The notes beneath the pieces were generated by a model that saw only the letters and a program-made list of their open reading frames with translations, did not search any database and was not told the origin of the DNA. Positions 17,853 to 28,209 of a stretch of DNA of 64,000 bases are shown here, in pieces (the first letter of the stretch is position 1; every line of letters starts with the position of its first letter). The DNA is from Hymenobacter cyanobacteriorum (GTDB taxonomy: Bacteria > Bacteroidota > Bacteroidia > Cytophagales > Hymenobacteraceae). Both the position numbers and the translations under genes were made by a program. The DNA is taken from the NCBI RefSeq assembly GCF_022631375.1, contig NZ_JALBGC010000002.1, positions 372,001-436,000 of the forward strand. Direction: 5' to 3'.

Positions 17853-19046
17853 CTACGGCGTGAGCATGGTGCCGAAAGCGCCCTTCTGCTCGAAGGATTT
17901 CATCACCTGCTCTTCGAGCGGGGTGCGTTTCACCACCGCGTTGTTTTGCCAGAAAGCGGGGTCGTAGGTGGTTTTTTTGATGGTTGCCAGGTCCACTTCG
18001 CCGCCTTTGGCGGGGGCGTAGGTGATGTCCGCCTTTGGGGTGGGCCGGCCGTTATAAAAATAAGCAAACGAGGCCACGTGAATCGGTAGGTCGGGCTTCA
18101 TTACGCGGCCCAGATTAGTGGTGTAATCCACTTTCAGGTGGTCAAGGGTGGCCGCGCCGCCCGGCTGGGGCTGAAATACCCATTCCAACTGCACCACTTC
18201 GTCCTTGAATTTGAACATGGGGTTGTTCGACTTGGTTTTCAGCCCTGTCGTTTCCAGTCGCAGGCGCAGCAGTTGGTGCGTGGCTTGGTCGATAACCATG
18301 CTGCCGCGGGCGCGTCGGGTGGTGCTTTCGGCCTTGCTCTCGAACCCAATTTCGACCAGCTCCTGCGGGCCGCTTTGCGTCACGCCCAGTAACTTCAAAC
18401 GCAGGTATTGGTCGCTGTGTAAGCCAATAAGGCTTTTTTGAGTGCTGTCATCGGCGGGGTTGTACACAACGTATTGCTTGGTGTACACCGAAAAATTGTT
18501 GAAGCTCAGCAGCGCCTTTTTTTTGGCGAAGCGGGCCTGGGCCAGGGCCGTGCCCTCGACGCCTGCGCAGCTGCTGGCCGCGTCCCACACCATTTCCTGC
18601 ACTTCGGTGGCATCTCCTTCGAGCCGCGTTACCTGGCGGTAGAATGCCTGGCCGTACTGCTTTTGGGGGTAGGTTTTGCGCAGTTGGCGGTAGGCCTGCG
18701 CAATGAGCTCGTTGAGGTAGCTGCCCGTCGTCACCTCCGGCAGCGCCACGGCCGCCGGCTGCAGCCGCACCAGCAGGGGCGTCGCGGTAGCCGCCGCCAC
18801 GGCCACGGTGTCGCGCCGGTGGCCCAGCTCCGAAATTACCAGCCGGCCCGGCAGCGACGCTTTCAGTTCAAATTCGCCCTCGGCGTTGCTGGTGGTGCCG
18901 GCCGTGGTATTCAGCACCGCAACGCTGGCGTAGGGCACCGGCTGGCCGGTGGCAGCATCCAGAATTTTGCCGTTGAGGCGCTGTTGTGCGGCTACGGGCC
19001 GGATGGAAACGGCTAGTAGCAGGCCGGCAAATACAAGAAGTTTCAT
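17853..19046 (-). CDS. Exported protein with carboxypeptidase-like regulatory domain
   Basis: A 397-aa protein with signal peptide (MKLLVFAGLLLAVSIRPVAA/Q) and an N-terminal carboxypeptidase-D regulatory-like beta domain (LNGKILDAATGQPVPYASV, TTSNAEGEF). The rest, about residues 120-390, is a beta-rich region that I do not assign to a family; it contains DHLKVDYTTNLGRVMKPDLP. The upstream ATG in the same frame (19094) would add residues ahead of the signal peptide and lies within the predicted promoter, so 19046 is preferred. It sits between two tldDE pairs on the same strand but has its own promoter. A periplasmic or outer-membrane role is likely; a link to TldDE is unproven. Confidence 0.8.
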   Translation of the reverse strand: MKLLVFAGLLLAVSIRPVAAQQRLNGKILDAATGQPVPYASVAVLNTTAGTTSNAEGEFELKASLPGRLVISELGHRRDTVAVAAATATPLLVRLQPAAVALPEVTTGSYLNELIAQAYRQLRKTYPQKQYGQAFYRQVTRLEGDATEVQEMVWDAASSCAGVEGTALAQARFAKKKALLSFNNFSVYTKQYVVYNPADDSTQKSLIGLHSDQYLRLKLLGVTQSGPQELVEIGFESKAESTTRRARGSMVIDQATHQLLRLRLETTGLKTKSNNPMFKFKDEVVQLEWVFQPQPGGAATLDHLKVDYTTNLGRVMKPDLPIHVASFAYFYNGRPTPKADITYAPAKGGEVDLATIKKTTYDPAFWQNNAVVKRTPLEEQVMKSFEQKGAFGTMLTP

Positions 19047-19064
19047 AGCAGAAAAGAGGAGACC

Positions 19065-19094
19065 GCAAGATAAGGGCGTGCAGCGCGTGCGCAA
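19065..19094 (-). promoter_or_regulatory. Promoter of the carboxypeptidase-regulatory-domain gene
   Basis: On the minus strand TTG (19094..19092) is followed after 19 nt by TATCTTGC (19072..19065), close to the Bacteroidota pattern TTG-N19-TAnnTTTG. The predicted start of transcription is about 14 nt before the ATG. Confidence 0.45.
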
Positions 19095-19172
19095 GCCGGC
19101 AGATGCGGCAGATGAACCGGTCGTTGCCTGGCAAAGCGCGGTGGCGCTAAAAGCATCAGGCCTCCTTAAAAC

Positions 19173-19280
19173 AGAACGTCATGCTGAGCGCAGCCGAAGC
19201 ATCTCTACCGCGCAATGCAATCCAATCAAAAGGATTACTGCGGCGGTAGAGATGCTTCGGCTGCGCTCAGCATGACGTTC
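19173..19280. repeat. Palindrome after tldE II (family A)
   Basis: Arms 19173-19211 and 19243-19280 (AACGTCATGCTGAGCG...) are near-perfect complements around a loop containing CAATCCAATC and GGATTACT. Confidence 0.92.
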
Positions 19281-19299
19281 CTTGGCAAGACCGTTCAGT

Positions 19300-20634
19300 T
19301 TACACCGCGTCCGACAGGCTCGTGAACGTGAAGTCCCGAATCTTCAGCGGCGGCACCAGGTTGCCATTCAGGCGCACCGGCTTGCCGATGGCTTCGAGGT
19401 TGTTGAGCATAATCACCGGGCTTTCGTTGAAGCGGAAGTTCTTCACCGGAAACTTGATTTGGCCGTTTTCGATGTAGAACGTGCCGTCGCGGGTGAGGCC
19501 GGTGAAGAGCAGCGTCTGCGGGTCGACGGGGCGGATGTACCACAGGCGCGTGACGAGAATGCCTTTGGCCGTGCCCTTGATGAGGTCGGCCGTGCTTTGC
19601 GTGCCGCCTTCCATAATCCAGCCGTTGGGCCGGGGCAGGTCGGGGATGCCGGCCTTCTGGGCCCAGAAACGGCTGGAGTAGAGGTTCTTCACCACGCCCT
19701 TCTCAATCCAGGTGGTGCGCTGCTGCGGCCGGCCGTCGCCGCTGAAGGTGAGGTCGCTGATATCCGGGTTCAGCGGGTCGGAGTAAATCGTTACCCGCTC
19801 ATCGAACAGCTTCTCGCCCTTGCGGTTGCCGCCGCCCTTCTTGCTGAGGAAGCTACGGCCCTCGTCGGCGTTGCGCGCGTCGAGTGAACCCATGAGTGCG
19901 CCGAGCAGCGAAGTATCCACGTTCGAGAGCAGCGCGTTTGGCTCCAGAATCACGGTGTACTTTCCGGGCTCAATGGCCCGCGCCTTCACTGAGGAAGATG
20001 CTTTGTCGGCGGCCACTTTAGTAAAGCGGGCAGCGTCCATCTTGGCTGCATCCACGTAGTCGCCCGAGGCGTAGCCCGAGCCGGTGCCATCGGGGGTGCG
20101 CACCGTCACCGAAAAGGTCACGTTGCTGGTCTGCTGGTAGGCCTCGAGCCCCTTCGAGTTGCGCTTGGCCACGAAGCCGTGCGAATCGTCCAGAAAAGCC
20201 GCCGAGCTGAGCTTGCGCTGGTCGCAGAGCGCCATGCTGGCTCCGATTTGGTTGGCGCGGTAATCGGGCGTGATGCCGGCCGTGGCAGCGGAGTAAGAGC
20301 GGCTGCCATCGAGGTACTGCTGCGGCCCCAGCAGCGGCATGTATTCGGGGCTTTCGGGGGCGAGGCGGGCAATTTCTTCGGCGCGCTGCACGCAGCGGCG
20401 CAGGGTGGCGTCGTCGAACTCGTTGCACGTCGCCACGCCGGCGCGGCGGCCGAAGCGGCTTTCCACCGCCAGCGAAACATTGTCGCTGGCGCCAGCCGTG
20501 CTGATGGAGTTGCGGGCCGAGCGCACGTTGCCGCCAATATTGCCGCTCAGCGTCGCGTCGCACTCATCGGCAGTGCTGAAGCTGAGGACTTTCTTAAGTA
20601 TCGTTTGGGCTTCGTCTTTGGAGAGAATGGCCAT
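19300..20634 (-). CDS. TldE/PmbA-like metallopeptidase subunit (pair II)
   Basis: A 444-aa TldE-type paralogue beginning MAILSKDEAQTILKKVLSFS and ending LKIRDFTFTSLSDAV. No HExxxH motif, as expected for TldE. The frame is open to 20715, but the extra N-terminal residues would be encoded by the palindrome itself (an SQQLQANS run), so the conserved ATG at 20634 is used. Separated from its tldD partner by a family-B palindrome. It is closer in sequence to the pair I copy than to the pair III copy. Confidence 0.9.
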   Translation of the reverse strand: MAILSKDEAQTILKKVLSFSTADECDATLSGNIGGNVRSARNSISTAGASDNVSLAVESRFGRRAGVATCNEFDDATLRRCVQRAEEIARLAPESPEYMPLLGPQQYLDGSRSYSAATAGITPDYRANQIGASMALCDQRKLSSAAFLDDSHGFVAKRNSKGLEAYQQTSNVTFSVTVRTPDGTGSGYASGDYVDAAKMDAARFTKVAADKASSSVKARAIEPGKYTVILEPNALLSNVDTSLLGALMGSLDARNADEGRSFLSKKGGGNRKGEKLFDERVTIYSDPLNPDISDLTFSGDGRPQQRTTWIEKGVVKNLYSSRFWAQKAGIPDLPRPNGWIMEGGTQSTADLIKGTAKGILVTRLWYIRPVDPQTLLFTGLTRDGTFYIENGQIKFPVKNFRFNESPVIMLNNLEAIGKPVRLNGNLVPPLKIRDFTFTSLSDAV

Positions 20635-20642
20635 GTTATTAG

Positions 20643-20734
20643 AGCTGTTAGCTTGTAGCTGTTGGCTGTTAGCTTTTCGTAGTGACTGGGCTTCTGAAAC
20701 GAAGCTAACAGCCAACAGCTACAAGCTAACAGCT
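20643..20734. repeat. Palindrome between tldD II and tldE II (family B)
   Basis: Arms 20643-20676 and 20701-20734 are complementary over about 31 bp and built from AGCTGTTAGC words. Same family as 37195-37314 and 58751-58842. Immediately outside it lies AATGATTT (20736-20743), which in pair III directly follows the tldE start codon. Confidence 0.95.
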
Positions 20735-20741
20735 TAATGAT

Positions 20742-22394
20742 TTACCCGATTTTCCGCGCCGTATTTATCACGTTCACGCCGTTAAAGCGCGTGGTGGCCG
20801 AGCCGTGGCTCACGGCCGAACTCTGGCTGGGCTGGCCCTTGCCGTCGTTGAAGGCGCCGAAGAAGCGGAAGTCGCGCTCGTCGCAGGTGGCGGCGCACGA
20901 GTTCCAGAATTCCTGGGTGTTGGCCTGGTAGGCCACGTCTTCCAGCATTTCGGTGATTTTGCCTTTTTCGATGGCGTAGAACACCTGGCCCCCAAACTGG
21001 AAGTTATAGCGCTGCTGGTCGATGGAGAACGAGCCGTTGCCGGCGATGTAAATGCCCTTATCCACCTTGCTCACCAACTCGTCCACGCTCAGCCGGTCTT
21101 TGCCGGGCTGCAGGCTCACGTTGGGCATGCGCTGGAACTGCACGTCCTGCCAGCTCTGCGAGTAGCAGCAGCCGTCCGATTCCTTCTGGCCCACCATGTG
21201 CGCCTGGTCGCGGATTTTCTCATAGTCCACCAGCCGGCCTTCCTTGATGAGGTCCCAGCGCTTGGTTTTCACGCCTTCGTCGTCGTAGCCTACCGCGCCC
21301 AGCGTGCCGGGCGTCACCTTGTCGGCCACAATGTTCACCTGTTTCGAGCCGTAGGGGATGCCCTTGGCCTTCCATTCCAGCGTGGCAAACGAAGTGCCCG
21401 CATAGTTGGCTTCGTAGCCCAGCACGCGGTCGAGTTCCAGCGGGTGGCCCACCGATTCGTGAATGGTCAGGCCCAGGTGGTGCGGGTCGAGCACGAGGTC
21501 GTACTTGCCGGGCACTACCGACTTAGCGGTCAGCTTCTGCTTCACCTGCTTGGCGGCGGCGGCCACGTCCTCCAGCATGTCGTAGCTGTTTTTGTAGCCG
21601 ATGATGTCGGAGCCGGCGGGGCCGGCCACCTTGTCGGCGGCTTTGGGCGTGAGGTACTCGTAGCCCATGCCCACGGGCGAACTCAGCGCCTGCCGCGAGC
21701 GGAACTTGCCGCTGGCCCGGTCGATGGCCGTAACGCCGAACGAGGGGTAAATCCGGTGAATGTCCTGGTCGATGTAGGAGCCATCGGTGCTGGCAAAGTA
21801 CTTCTGCTCATTCACCTGCGACAAAATCGAATTCACAAACGACACGCCCAAATCCAGGGCCTTGGCGTTCACGCCCAGCAGCAAGTCCACCTTGTCTTTG
21901 ATGGGCACCTCAAAGGCATTGGTCTGAATCGGGGCCTTCCAGCTCACTTCGCCGTAGCCGCGTTGCGGAGCCAGCTGCACCTTTTCCTTCTGCACTTTCG
22001 AGTTGGCCTTGGCAATCTGCACGGCCAGCTGCGCGGCTTTGGCGATGCCCGCGTCGGTCACGTTGTTGGTGCTGGCGAAGCCCCAGGTGCCGTTGGCAAT
22101 TACCCGAATGCCGCAGCCGAAGCTTTCGGTGCTGGCGATGCCCTGCACCTGCTTCTCGCGGGTGAAGATGCTCTGGTTGAGGTAGCGGCCGATGCGCACG
22201 TCGGCGTAGCTCGCGCCAGCCGATTTTGCGGCGTTCAGGCCCACATCGGCCAGGCGTTTTTTCTGGGCCACGTCGAGGCCGGGTTCCAACAGGCGGGCGG
22301 GGTCGACGAGGATGCCGCCCACGCTGGGGAAGCTGGGCAGGAACAGGGCCCCGGTAGCCAGGCCGGTGAGGCCCACAAAGTCGCGTCTTTTCAT
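20742..22394 (-). CDS. TldD-like zinc metallopeptidase, Tat-exported (pair II)
   Basis: A 550-aa TldD paralogue. The Tat-type signal is MKRRDFVGLTGLATGALFLP. The zinc motif HESVGH is intact, followed by PLELDRVLGYEANYAGTSF. It is nearly the same length as the other two TldD copies and ends NGVNVINTARKIG, shared with pair I. Expected to form a heterodimer with the downstream TldE. Whether the three pairs form separate or mixed heterodimers cannot be told from sequence. Confidence 0.93.
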   Translation of the reverse strand: MKRRDFVGLTGLATGALFLPSFPSVGGILVDPARLLEPGLDVAQKKRLADVGLNAAKSAGASYADVRIGRYLNQSIFTREKQVQGIASTESFGCGIRVIANGTWGFASTNNVTDAGIAKAAQLAVQIAKANSKVQKEKVQLAPQRGYGEVSWKAPIQTNAFEVPIKDKVDLLLGVNAKALDLGVSFVNSILSQVNEQKYFASTDGSYIDQDIHRIYPSFGVTAIDRASGKFRSRQALSSPVGMGYEYLTPKAADKVAGPAGSDIIGYKNSYDMLEDVAAAAKQVKQKLTAKSVVPGKYDLVLDPHHLGLTIHESVGHPLELDRVLGYEANYAGTSFATLEWKAKGIPYGSKQVNIVADKVTPGTLGAVGYDDEGVKTKRWDLIKEGRLVDYEKIRDQAHMVGQKESDGCCYSQSWQDVQFQRMPNVSLQPGKDRLSVDELVSKVDKGIYIAGNGSFSIDQQRYNFQFGGQVFYAIEKGKITEMLEDVAYQANTQEFWNSCAATCDERDFRFFGAFNDGKGQPSQSSAVSHGSATTRFNGVNVINTARKIG

Positions 22395-22412
22395 AAGGTC
22401 GAGAAGATTTTT

Positions 22413-22527
22413 AGAACGTCATGCAGAGCGCAGCGAAGCATCTCGCGTGCAAGAGTAATTCAATCGTTGCAGACCAATAAGTAGTGGTGGCACGCGAGAT
22501 GCTTCGCTGCACTCTGCATGACGTTCT
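22413..22527. repeat. Palindrome between tldE I and tldD II (family A)
   Basis: Arms 22413-22450 and 22490-22527 (AACGTCATGCAGAGCG..., with GAAGCATCTCGCGTGC) surround a loop beginning AAGAGTAATTCAATCGTTGC. The right arm ends 1 bp from the tldE I stop codon. Confidence 0.93.
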
Positions 22528-22528
22528 G

Positions 22529-23848
22529 CTACACCGCGTCCGAAAGGCTGGTGAAGGTGAAATCCCGGATTTTAAGCGGCGGCACGAGGCTGCCGTTCAG
22601 GCGCACCGGCTTCCCCAGCGCCTCTAGGTTATTCAGCATAATCACGGGACTTTCGTTGAAGCGGAAGTTTTTCACCGGGAATTTGATGACGCCGTTTTCA
22701 ATGTAGAACGTCCCGTCGCGCGTCAGGCCGGTGTAGAGCAGCGTTTGCGGGTCGACGGCCCGAATGTAGTAGAGGCGCGTGACCAAAATGCCCTTGGCCG
22801 TGCCCTTGATGAGTTCGGCCGTGCTTTGGGTGCCGCCTTGCATAATCCAGCCGCCGGGGGGCGGGATGTCGGGCACGCCCGATTTCTGCGCCCAGAAGCG
22901 GGAAGTGTAAAGGTTTTTCACGATGCCCTTTTCCACCCACGTCACTTTCTGCTGCGGCCGGCCGTCGTTGGCAAACGTCAGGTCGGGCACGTCGGGGTTG
23001 GTGGGGTCGGAATAGATGGTCACCCGCTCGTCGAATACCTTTTCGCCCTTCTTGTTGCCGCCGCCCTTCTTGCTCAGGAAACTGCGGCCTTCGTCAGCAT
23101 TGCGGGCATCCATTGCGCCCATCATGTTGTTGAGCAAATCAATGGCCGCGGCCGGCTCCAGAATCACGGTGTACTTGCCCGGCTCAATGGCCTTGGCGCC
23201 CACCGACGAAGCCGCCTTATCGGCCGCCACGCGTGTCAGGCGCGCCGCGTCGAACTTGGCCAAATCGGTGTAGTTGGCAATGGCGTAGCCCGAGCCGGTG
23301 CCATCGGCCGTGCGCACCGTGATGGAGAAATCAACGCTGCTCACCTGCTGGTAAGCTTCCAGCCCCTTGGAGTTGCGCTTGGCCACAAAGCCCGCCGAAT
23401 CATTAAAGAAACCCGCGGAACTCAGCTTCTTTTGCTCGCACAGCGCCATGCTGGCCCCAATCTGCTCGGCCCGATAATCGGGCGTAATAGCCGCCGTGCG
23501 CTGGGCAAACGAGCCCGGCGAGGCCAGGTAGGTCTGCGGCCCCAGCAGCGGCACGTATTCCGGCGACTCCGGTGCGAGGCGCGCAATTTCCTCGGCCCGC
23601 TGCACGCAGCGGCGCAGCGAGGCCTCGTCAAATTCGTTGCAAGTCGCGGTGCCGCTGCGCTTGCCGAAGCGCGCCTGCACCGCCAGCGCCACGTTCTCGC
23701 TCGCGCCCGCCGTGCTGATGGTGTTGCGGGCCGAGCGCACGTTGCCGCCGGTGTTGCCGTTCAGCGTGGCCTCGCACTCGTCGGCAGTGCTGAAGCTGAG
23801 GACTTTCTTAAGTATGGTCTGGGCTTCGTCTTTGGAGAGAATGGCCAT
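22529..23848 (-). CDS. TldE/PmbA-like metallopeptidase subunit (pair I)
   Basis: A 439-aa TldE-type paralogue with the same start (MAILSKDEAQTILKKVLSFS) and end (LKIRDFTFTSLSDAV) as pair II. It is slightly shorter because of a small deletion in the middle (EPAAAIDLLNNMMGAMDARN, where pair II has a longer loop). No HExxxH. Separated from its tldD partner by a family-A palindrome. Confidence 0.92.
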   Translation of the reverse strand: MAILSKDEAQTILKKVLSFSTADECEATLNGNTGGNVRSARNTISTAGASENVALAVQARFGKRSGTATCNEFDEASLRRCVQRAEEIARLAPESPEYVPLLGPQTYLASPGSFAQRTAAITPDYRAEQIGASMALCEQKKLSSAGFFNDSAGFVAKRNSKGLEAYQQVSSVDFSITVRTADGTGSGYAIANYTDLAKFDAARLTRVAADKAASSVGAKAIEPGKYTVILEPAAAIDLLNNMMGAMDARNADEGRSFLSKKGGGNKKGEKVFDERVTIYSDPTNPDVPDLTFANDGRPQQKVTWVEKGIVKNLYTSRFWAQKSGVPDIPPPGGWIMQGGTQSTAELIKGTAKGILVTRLYYIRAVDPQTLLYTGLTRDGTFYIENGVIKFPVKNFRFNESPVIMLNNLEALGKPVRLNGSLVPPLKIRDFTFTSLSDAV

Positions 23849-23880
23849 GAGTTTCTTGTATAGAAATGCTGGATGATTTC

Positions 23881-23985
23881 AGAACGTCATGCTGAGCTTG
23901 TCGAAGCATCTCTACCGCTTCGTTGCAATAGCCTTGATTTACTTGCGCAGTAGAGATGCTTCGACTGCGCTCAGCATGACGTTCT
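23881..23985. repeat. Palindrome between tldD I and tldE I (family A)
   Basis: Arms 23881-23918 and 23947-23985 (AGAACGTCATGCTGAGC..., GAAGCATCTCTACCGC). It is flanked on the left by GATGATTTC and on the right by ATTACCCGATTTT; in pair II the same two flanks lie side by side without this element (ATGATTTACCCGATTTT). Confidence 0.93.
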
Positions 23986-23986
23986 A

Positions 23987-25639
<1,653 letters not shown>

Positions 25640-25754
25640 AAGAGCGTAGGGATTCGGGTGATAGGGAAAGCAGATTCGTAAAGATGGGACGGAATCTTAA
25701 TCAAAAAGACAGATGCGTAGGTGTAACGTTGCGTTTGTCGCCTGAAAGAATTTT

Positions 25755-25850
25755 GAACGTCATGCAGCGCGCAGCGAAGCATCTTGCCCGCCACCAGTAA
25801 TCATTTACTATTGCGGTAAAGATGCTTCGCTGCGCTCTGCATGACGTTCT
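25755..25850. repeat. Palindrome upstream of the molybdopterin oxidoreductase (family A)
   Basis: Arms 25755-25790 and 25813-25850 (AACGTCATGCAGCGCGCAGC..., GAAGCATCTT) with a loop containing CCAGTAATCATTTACT. It lies in the divergent region between tldD I and the oxidoreductase gene, 29 bp from the latter's start. Confidence 0.92.
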
Positions 25851-25879
25851 TTTTTCGCTCTTTCCTTTTCCCACCCGCC

Positions 25880-27997
25880 ATGCCTGTCGAAACCCACTAC
25901 CGCGCCTGCAACCTCTGCGAAGCCATCTGCGGCCTCCAAATCAAACACGAAAACGGCCAGGTCCTCAGCATTATCGGCGATGCGCAGGACCCGTTCAGTC
26001 GGGGCCACATCTGCCCCAAGGCGGTGGGTTTGAAGGATATTTACGAAGACCCCGACCGCCTGCGCCGCCCCCTGAAGCGCACCGCCGCCGGCTGGCAGGA
26101 AATTGACTGGGAAACCGCCCTCGATGAGGTGGCGGCCGGCCTGCGCCGCCAGCGCGATGCCTACGGGCCGCACGCCACCGCCTGGTACGCCGGCAACCCC
26201 AGCGTGCACAACTCCGGCACGCAGCTGGCCGCGCCGGGCTTCCTGCGGGCGCTGGGCTCGCGCAGCTTGTTTTCTGCCTCGTCGGTCGACCAGCTGCCGC
26301 ACCATTTCGCGGCCTGGCAGCTCTACGGCCACCCGCTGCTACTGCCCGTGCCCGATTTGGACCGCACCGACCACTGGCTCATTCTCGGCGGCAACCCCTT
26401 GGTGAGCAATGGTAGCCTGATGACCGCGCCCGATGTGGCCAAGCGCCTACAGGCCATCCAGGCCCGCGGCGGTAAGGTGGTAGTCGTGGACCCGCGCCGC
26501 TCCGAAACCGCGGCCAAAGCCGATGCCCACCACTTCATCCGGCCCGGCACCGACGTATTTCTGCTGCTGGCGATGACGCAGGTGCTCTTCGCCGAGCAAC
26601 TGGTGAACCCCGGCCGTTTGGCGGAATTCACCGATGGCATTGTGGAGCTGGAAGCGGCGGTGGCCGAATTCACGCCCGAGCACGTCAGCCCCATCACGGG
26701 CATTGCGCCGGATGAAATCCGCACGCTGGCGCGGGAGCTGGCGGCGGCCGGGCGGGGCGTGATTTACGGGCGGGTCGGGGTGTCGGTGCAGGAGTTTGGC
26801 GGGCTGTGCCTGTGGCTGATAAATGCGCTGAACCTGCTCACGGGCCACCTCGATGAGCCGGGCGGCTACATGTTTGCCACGCCCGCGCTGGATATTCTGG
26901 GCAAGCCGGGCATCTATACCAAGTACGACCGGTATCGCAGCCGCGTGCGGCAAGCGCCCGAGTTCATGGGCGAGCTGCCGGTGGCCTGTCTGGCCGAGGA
27001 AATCCTCACGCCCGGCGCGGGCCAGCTGCGGGCGCTGGTGACGAGTTGCGGCAACCCGGTGCTGAGCACGCCCAACGGCGCGCAGCTCGATGCCGCCTTG
27101 GCGGAGCTCGATTTTATGGTTTCAATTGACATCTACCTCAACGAAACCACGCGCCACGCCCACTACATCCTGCCGCCCGCCACCGGCCTCGAAACCGCGC
27201 ATTACGACGTGAGCTTCCACGCCCTGGCCATCCGCAACACCAGCCGCTACTCCGAGCCGCTGTTTGACAAAGGCCCTGAGGCGCGCTACGATTGGGAGAT
27301 ATTCGAAGGCCTGCGCCAGCGCCTCGAAGCCGGCGAATCTTTTGATGCAGCCACCGCGCCCGCCCCCGAAAACCCCGAAACCAAGCTCGACCTCGGCCTG
27401 CGCTACGGCGCTTACGGCCGCACCGGCCTCTCGCTGGAACAGCTGCGCGAAAACCCGCACGGCCTTGATTTTGGTGCCTTACAGCCGCGCCTGCCCGCCG
27501 CCCTGCGTACCGAAAACCAACGCATCAACCTGGCTGCCCCGCTCTTTCTGGAAGACCTGCAGCGCGCCCGCCACACGCTGGCCGCCGCCCCCGTCGCGGC
27601 CGAGAGTCAGCTGCTACTCATCAGCCGGCGCGAGCTGCGCTCCAACAATTCCTGGATGCACAACCTGCCGCGCCTCATCAAGGGCCGCAACCGCTGCACC
27701 CTGCAAATGAACCCGGCCGACGCGGCCGCCCGCAGCCTCACCGATGGCCAGCCGGTGCGCGTGCGCTCCCGCGTGGGCGTGGTGGAACTGCCCGTCGAAA
27801 TCACGCCCATCCTCATGCCGGGTGTGGCCAGCATGCCCCACGGCTACGGCCACGCCCGCTCCGGCACGCAACTGGCCGTGGCGCAATTCCACGCCGGGGT
27901 CAGTATCAACGATTTGACGGACGACGCCCGGCTCGATGAGCTGACAGGCAATGCCGCGCTGTCGGCCGTGCCGGTGTGGGTGGAGGCAGCAGGGTAG
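25880..27997 (+). CDS. Molybdopterin-dependent oxidoreductase with [4Fe-4S] cluster
   Basis: A 705-aa enzyme of the DMSO reductase/formate dehydrogenase-like superfamily. N-terminal cluster ligands are C10-x2-C13-x3-C17-x27-C45 (RACNLCEAICG, GHICPKA). The molybdopterin domain follows (WLILGGNPLVSNGSLMTAPD, VVVDPRRSETAAKADAHHFI). The C-terminal molydopterin dinucleotide-binding domain begins near LLLISRRELRSNNSWMHNLP. No signal peptide is seen, so it is cytoplasmic, and there is no selenocysteine codon. It is encoded alone, without electron-transfer subunits, so substrate and partner are unknown. The frame extends back to 25841 but that part would be read from the palindrome; the ATG at 25880 fits the family N-terminus. 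Confidence 0.9.
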   Translation: MPVETHYRACNLCEAICGLQIKHENGQVLSIIGDAQDPFSRGHICPKAVGLKDIYEDPDRLRRPLKRTAAGWQEIDWETALDEVAAGLRRQRDAYGPHATAWYAGNPSVHNSGTQLAAPGFLRALGSRSLFSASSVDQLPHHFAAWQLYGHPLLLPVPDLDRTDHWLILGGNPLVSNGSLMTAPDVAKRLQAIQARGGKVVVVDPRRSETAAKADAHHFIRPGTDVFLLLAMTQVLFAEQLVNPGRLAEFTDGIVELEAAVAEFTPEHVSPITGIAPDEIRTLARELAAAGRGVIYGRVGVSVQEFGGLCLWLINALNLLTGHLDEPGGYMFATPALDILGKPGIYTKYDRYRSRVRQAPEFMGELPVACLAEEILTPGAGQLRALVTSCGNPVLSTPNGAQLDAALAELDFMVSIDIYLNETTRHAHYILPPATGLETAHYDVSFHALAIRNTSRYSEPLFDKGPEARYDWEIFEGLRQRLEAGESFDAATAPAPENPETKLDLGLRYGAYGRTGLSLEQLRENPHGLDFGALQPRLPAALRTENQRINLAAPLFLEDLQRARHTLAAAPVAAESQLLLISRRELRSNNSWMHNLPRLIKGRNRCTLQMNPADAAARSLTDGQPVRVRSRVGVVELPVEITPILMPGVASMPHGYGHARSGTQLAVAQFHAGVSINDLTDDARLDELTGNAALSAVPVWVEAAG

Positions 27998-28011
27998 GAG
28001 CGGGCATCTGT

Positions 28012-28204
28012 TATTGCGAGCGGGACGAAGTGGAGCGCGGCAATCTTTCCTCTCAACGCAACCAGCCAAGCAACATGACAAGTCCTTTTTTTGAAAATAA
28101 AAAGGCCCCGACACTGCAGAGTGCCGGGGCCTTTTCACATCTTTTAAGTTCGTCGCATCGAGAGGAAAGATTGCTGCATTCCGCTGCGCTCCACTCGCAA
28201 TGAC
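28012..28204. repeat. Palindrome with an internal terminator between converging genes
   Basis: Arms 28012-28053 (TATTGCGAGCG..., GGCAATCTTTCCTCT) and 28161-28204 are complementary, with a 107-nt interior that carries the hairpin at 28098-28137. The arms resemble family A in layout but differ in sequence. Confidence 0.85.
28098..28137. terminator. Bidirectional Rho-independent terminator
   Basis: AAAGGCCCCGACACT pairs with AGTGCCGGGGCCTTT around a GCAG-type loop. A-rich on the left and T-rich on the right, it can end transcription from both the oxidoreductase gene (+) and the PAP2 gene (-). Confidence 0.85.
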
Positions 28205-28209
28205 AGACG

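Noticed and set aside
25880..27997. The molybdopterin enzyme considered as a selenocysteine formate dehydrogenase
   Set aside because: There is no in-frame TGA in the gene and no SECIS-like hairpin was seen, and formate dehydrogenase partner subunits are absent.
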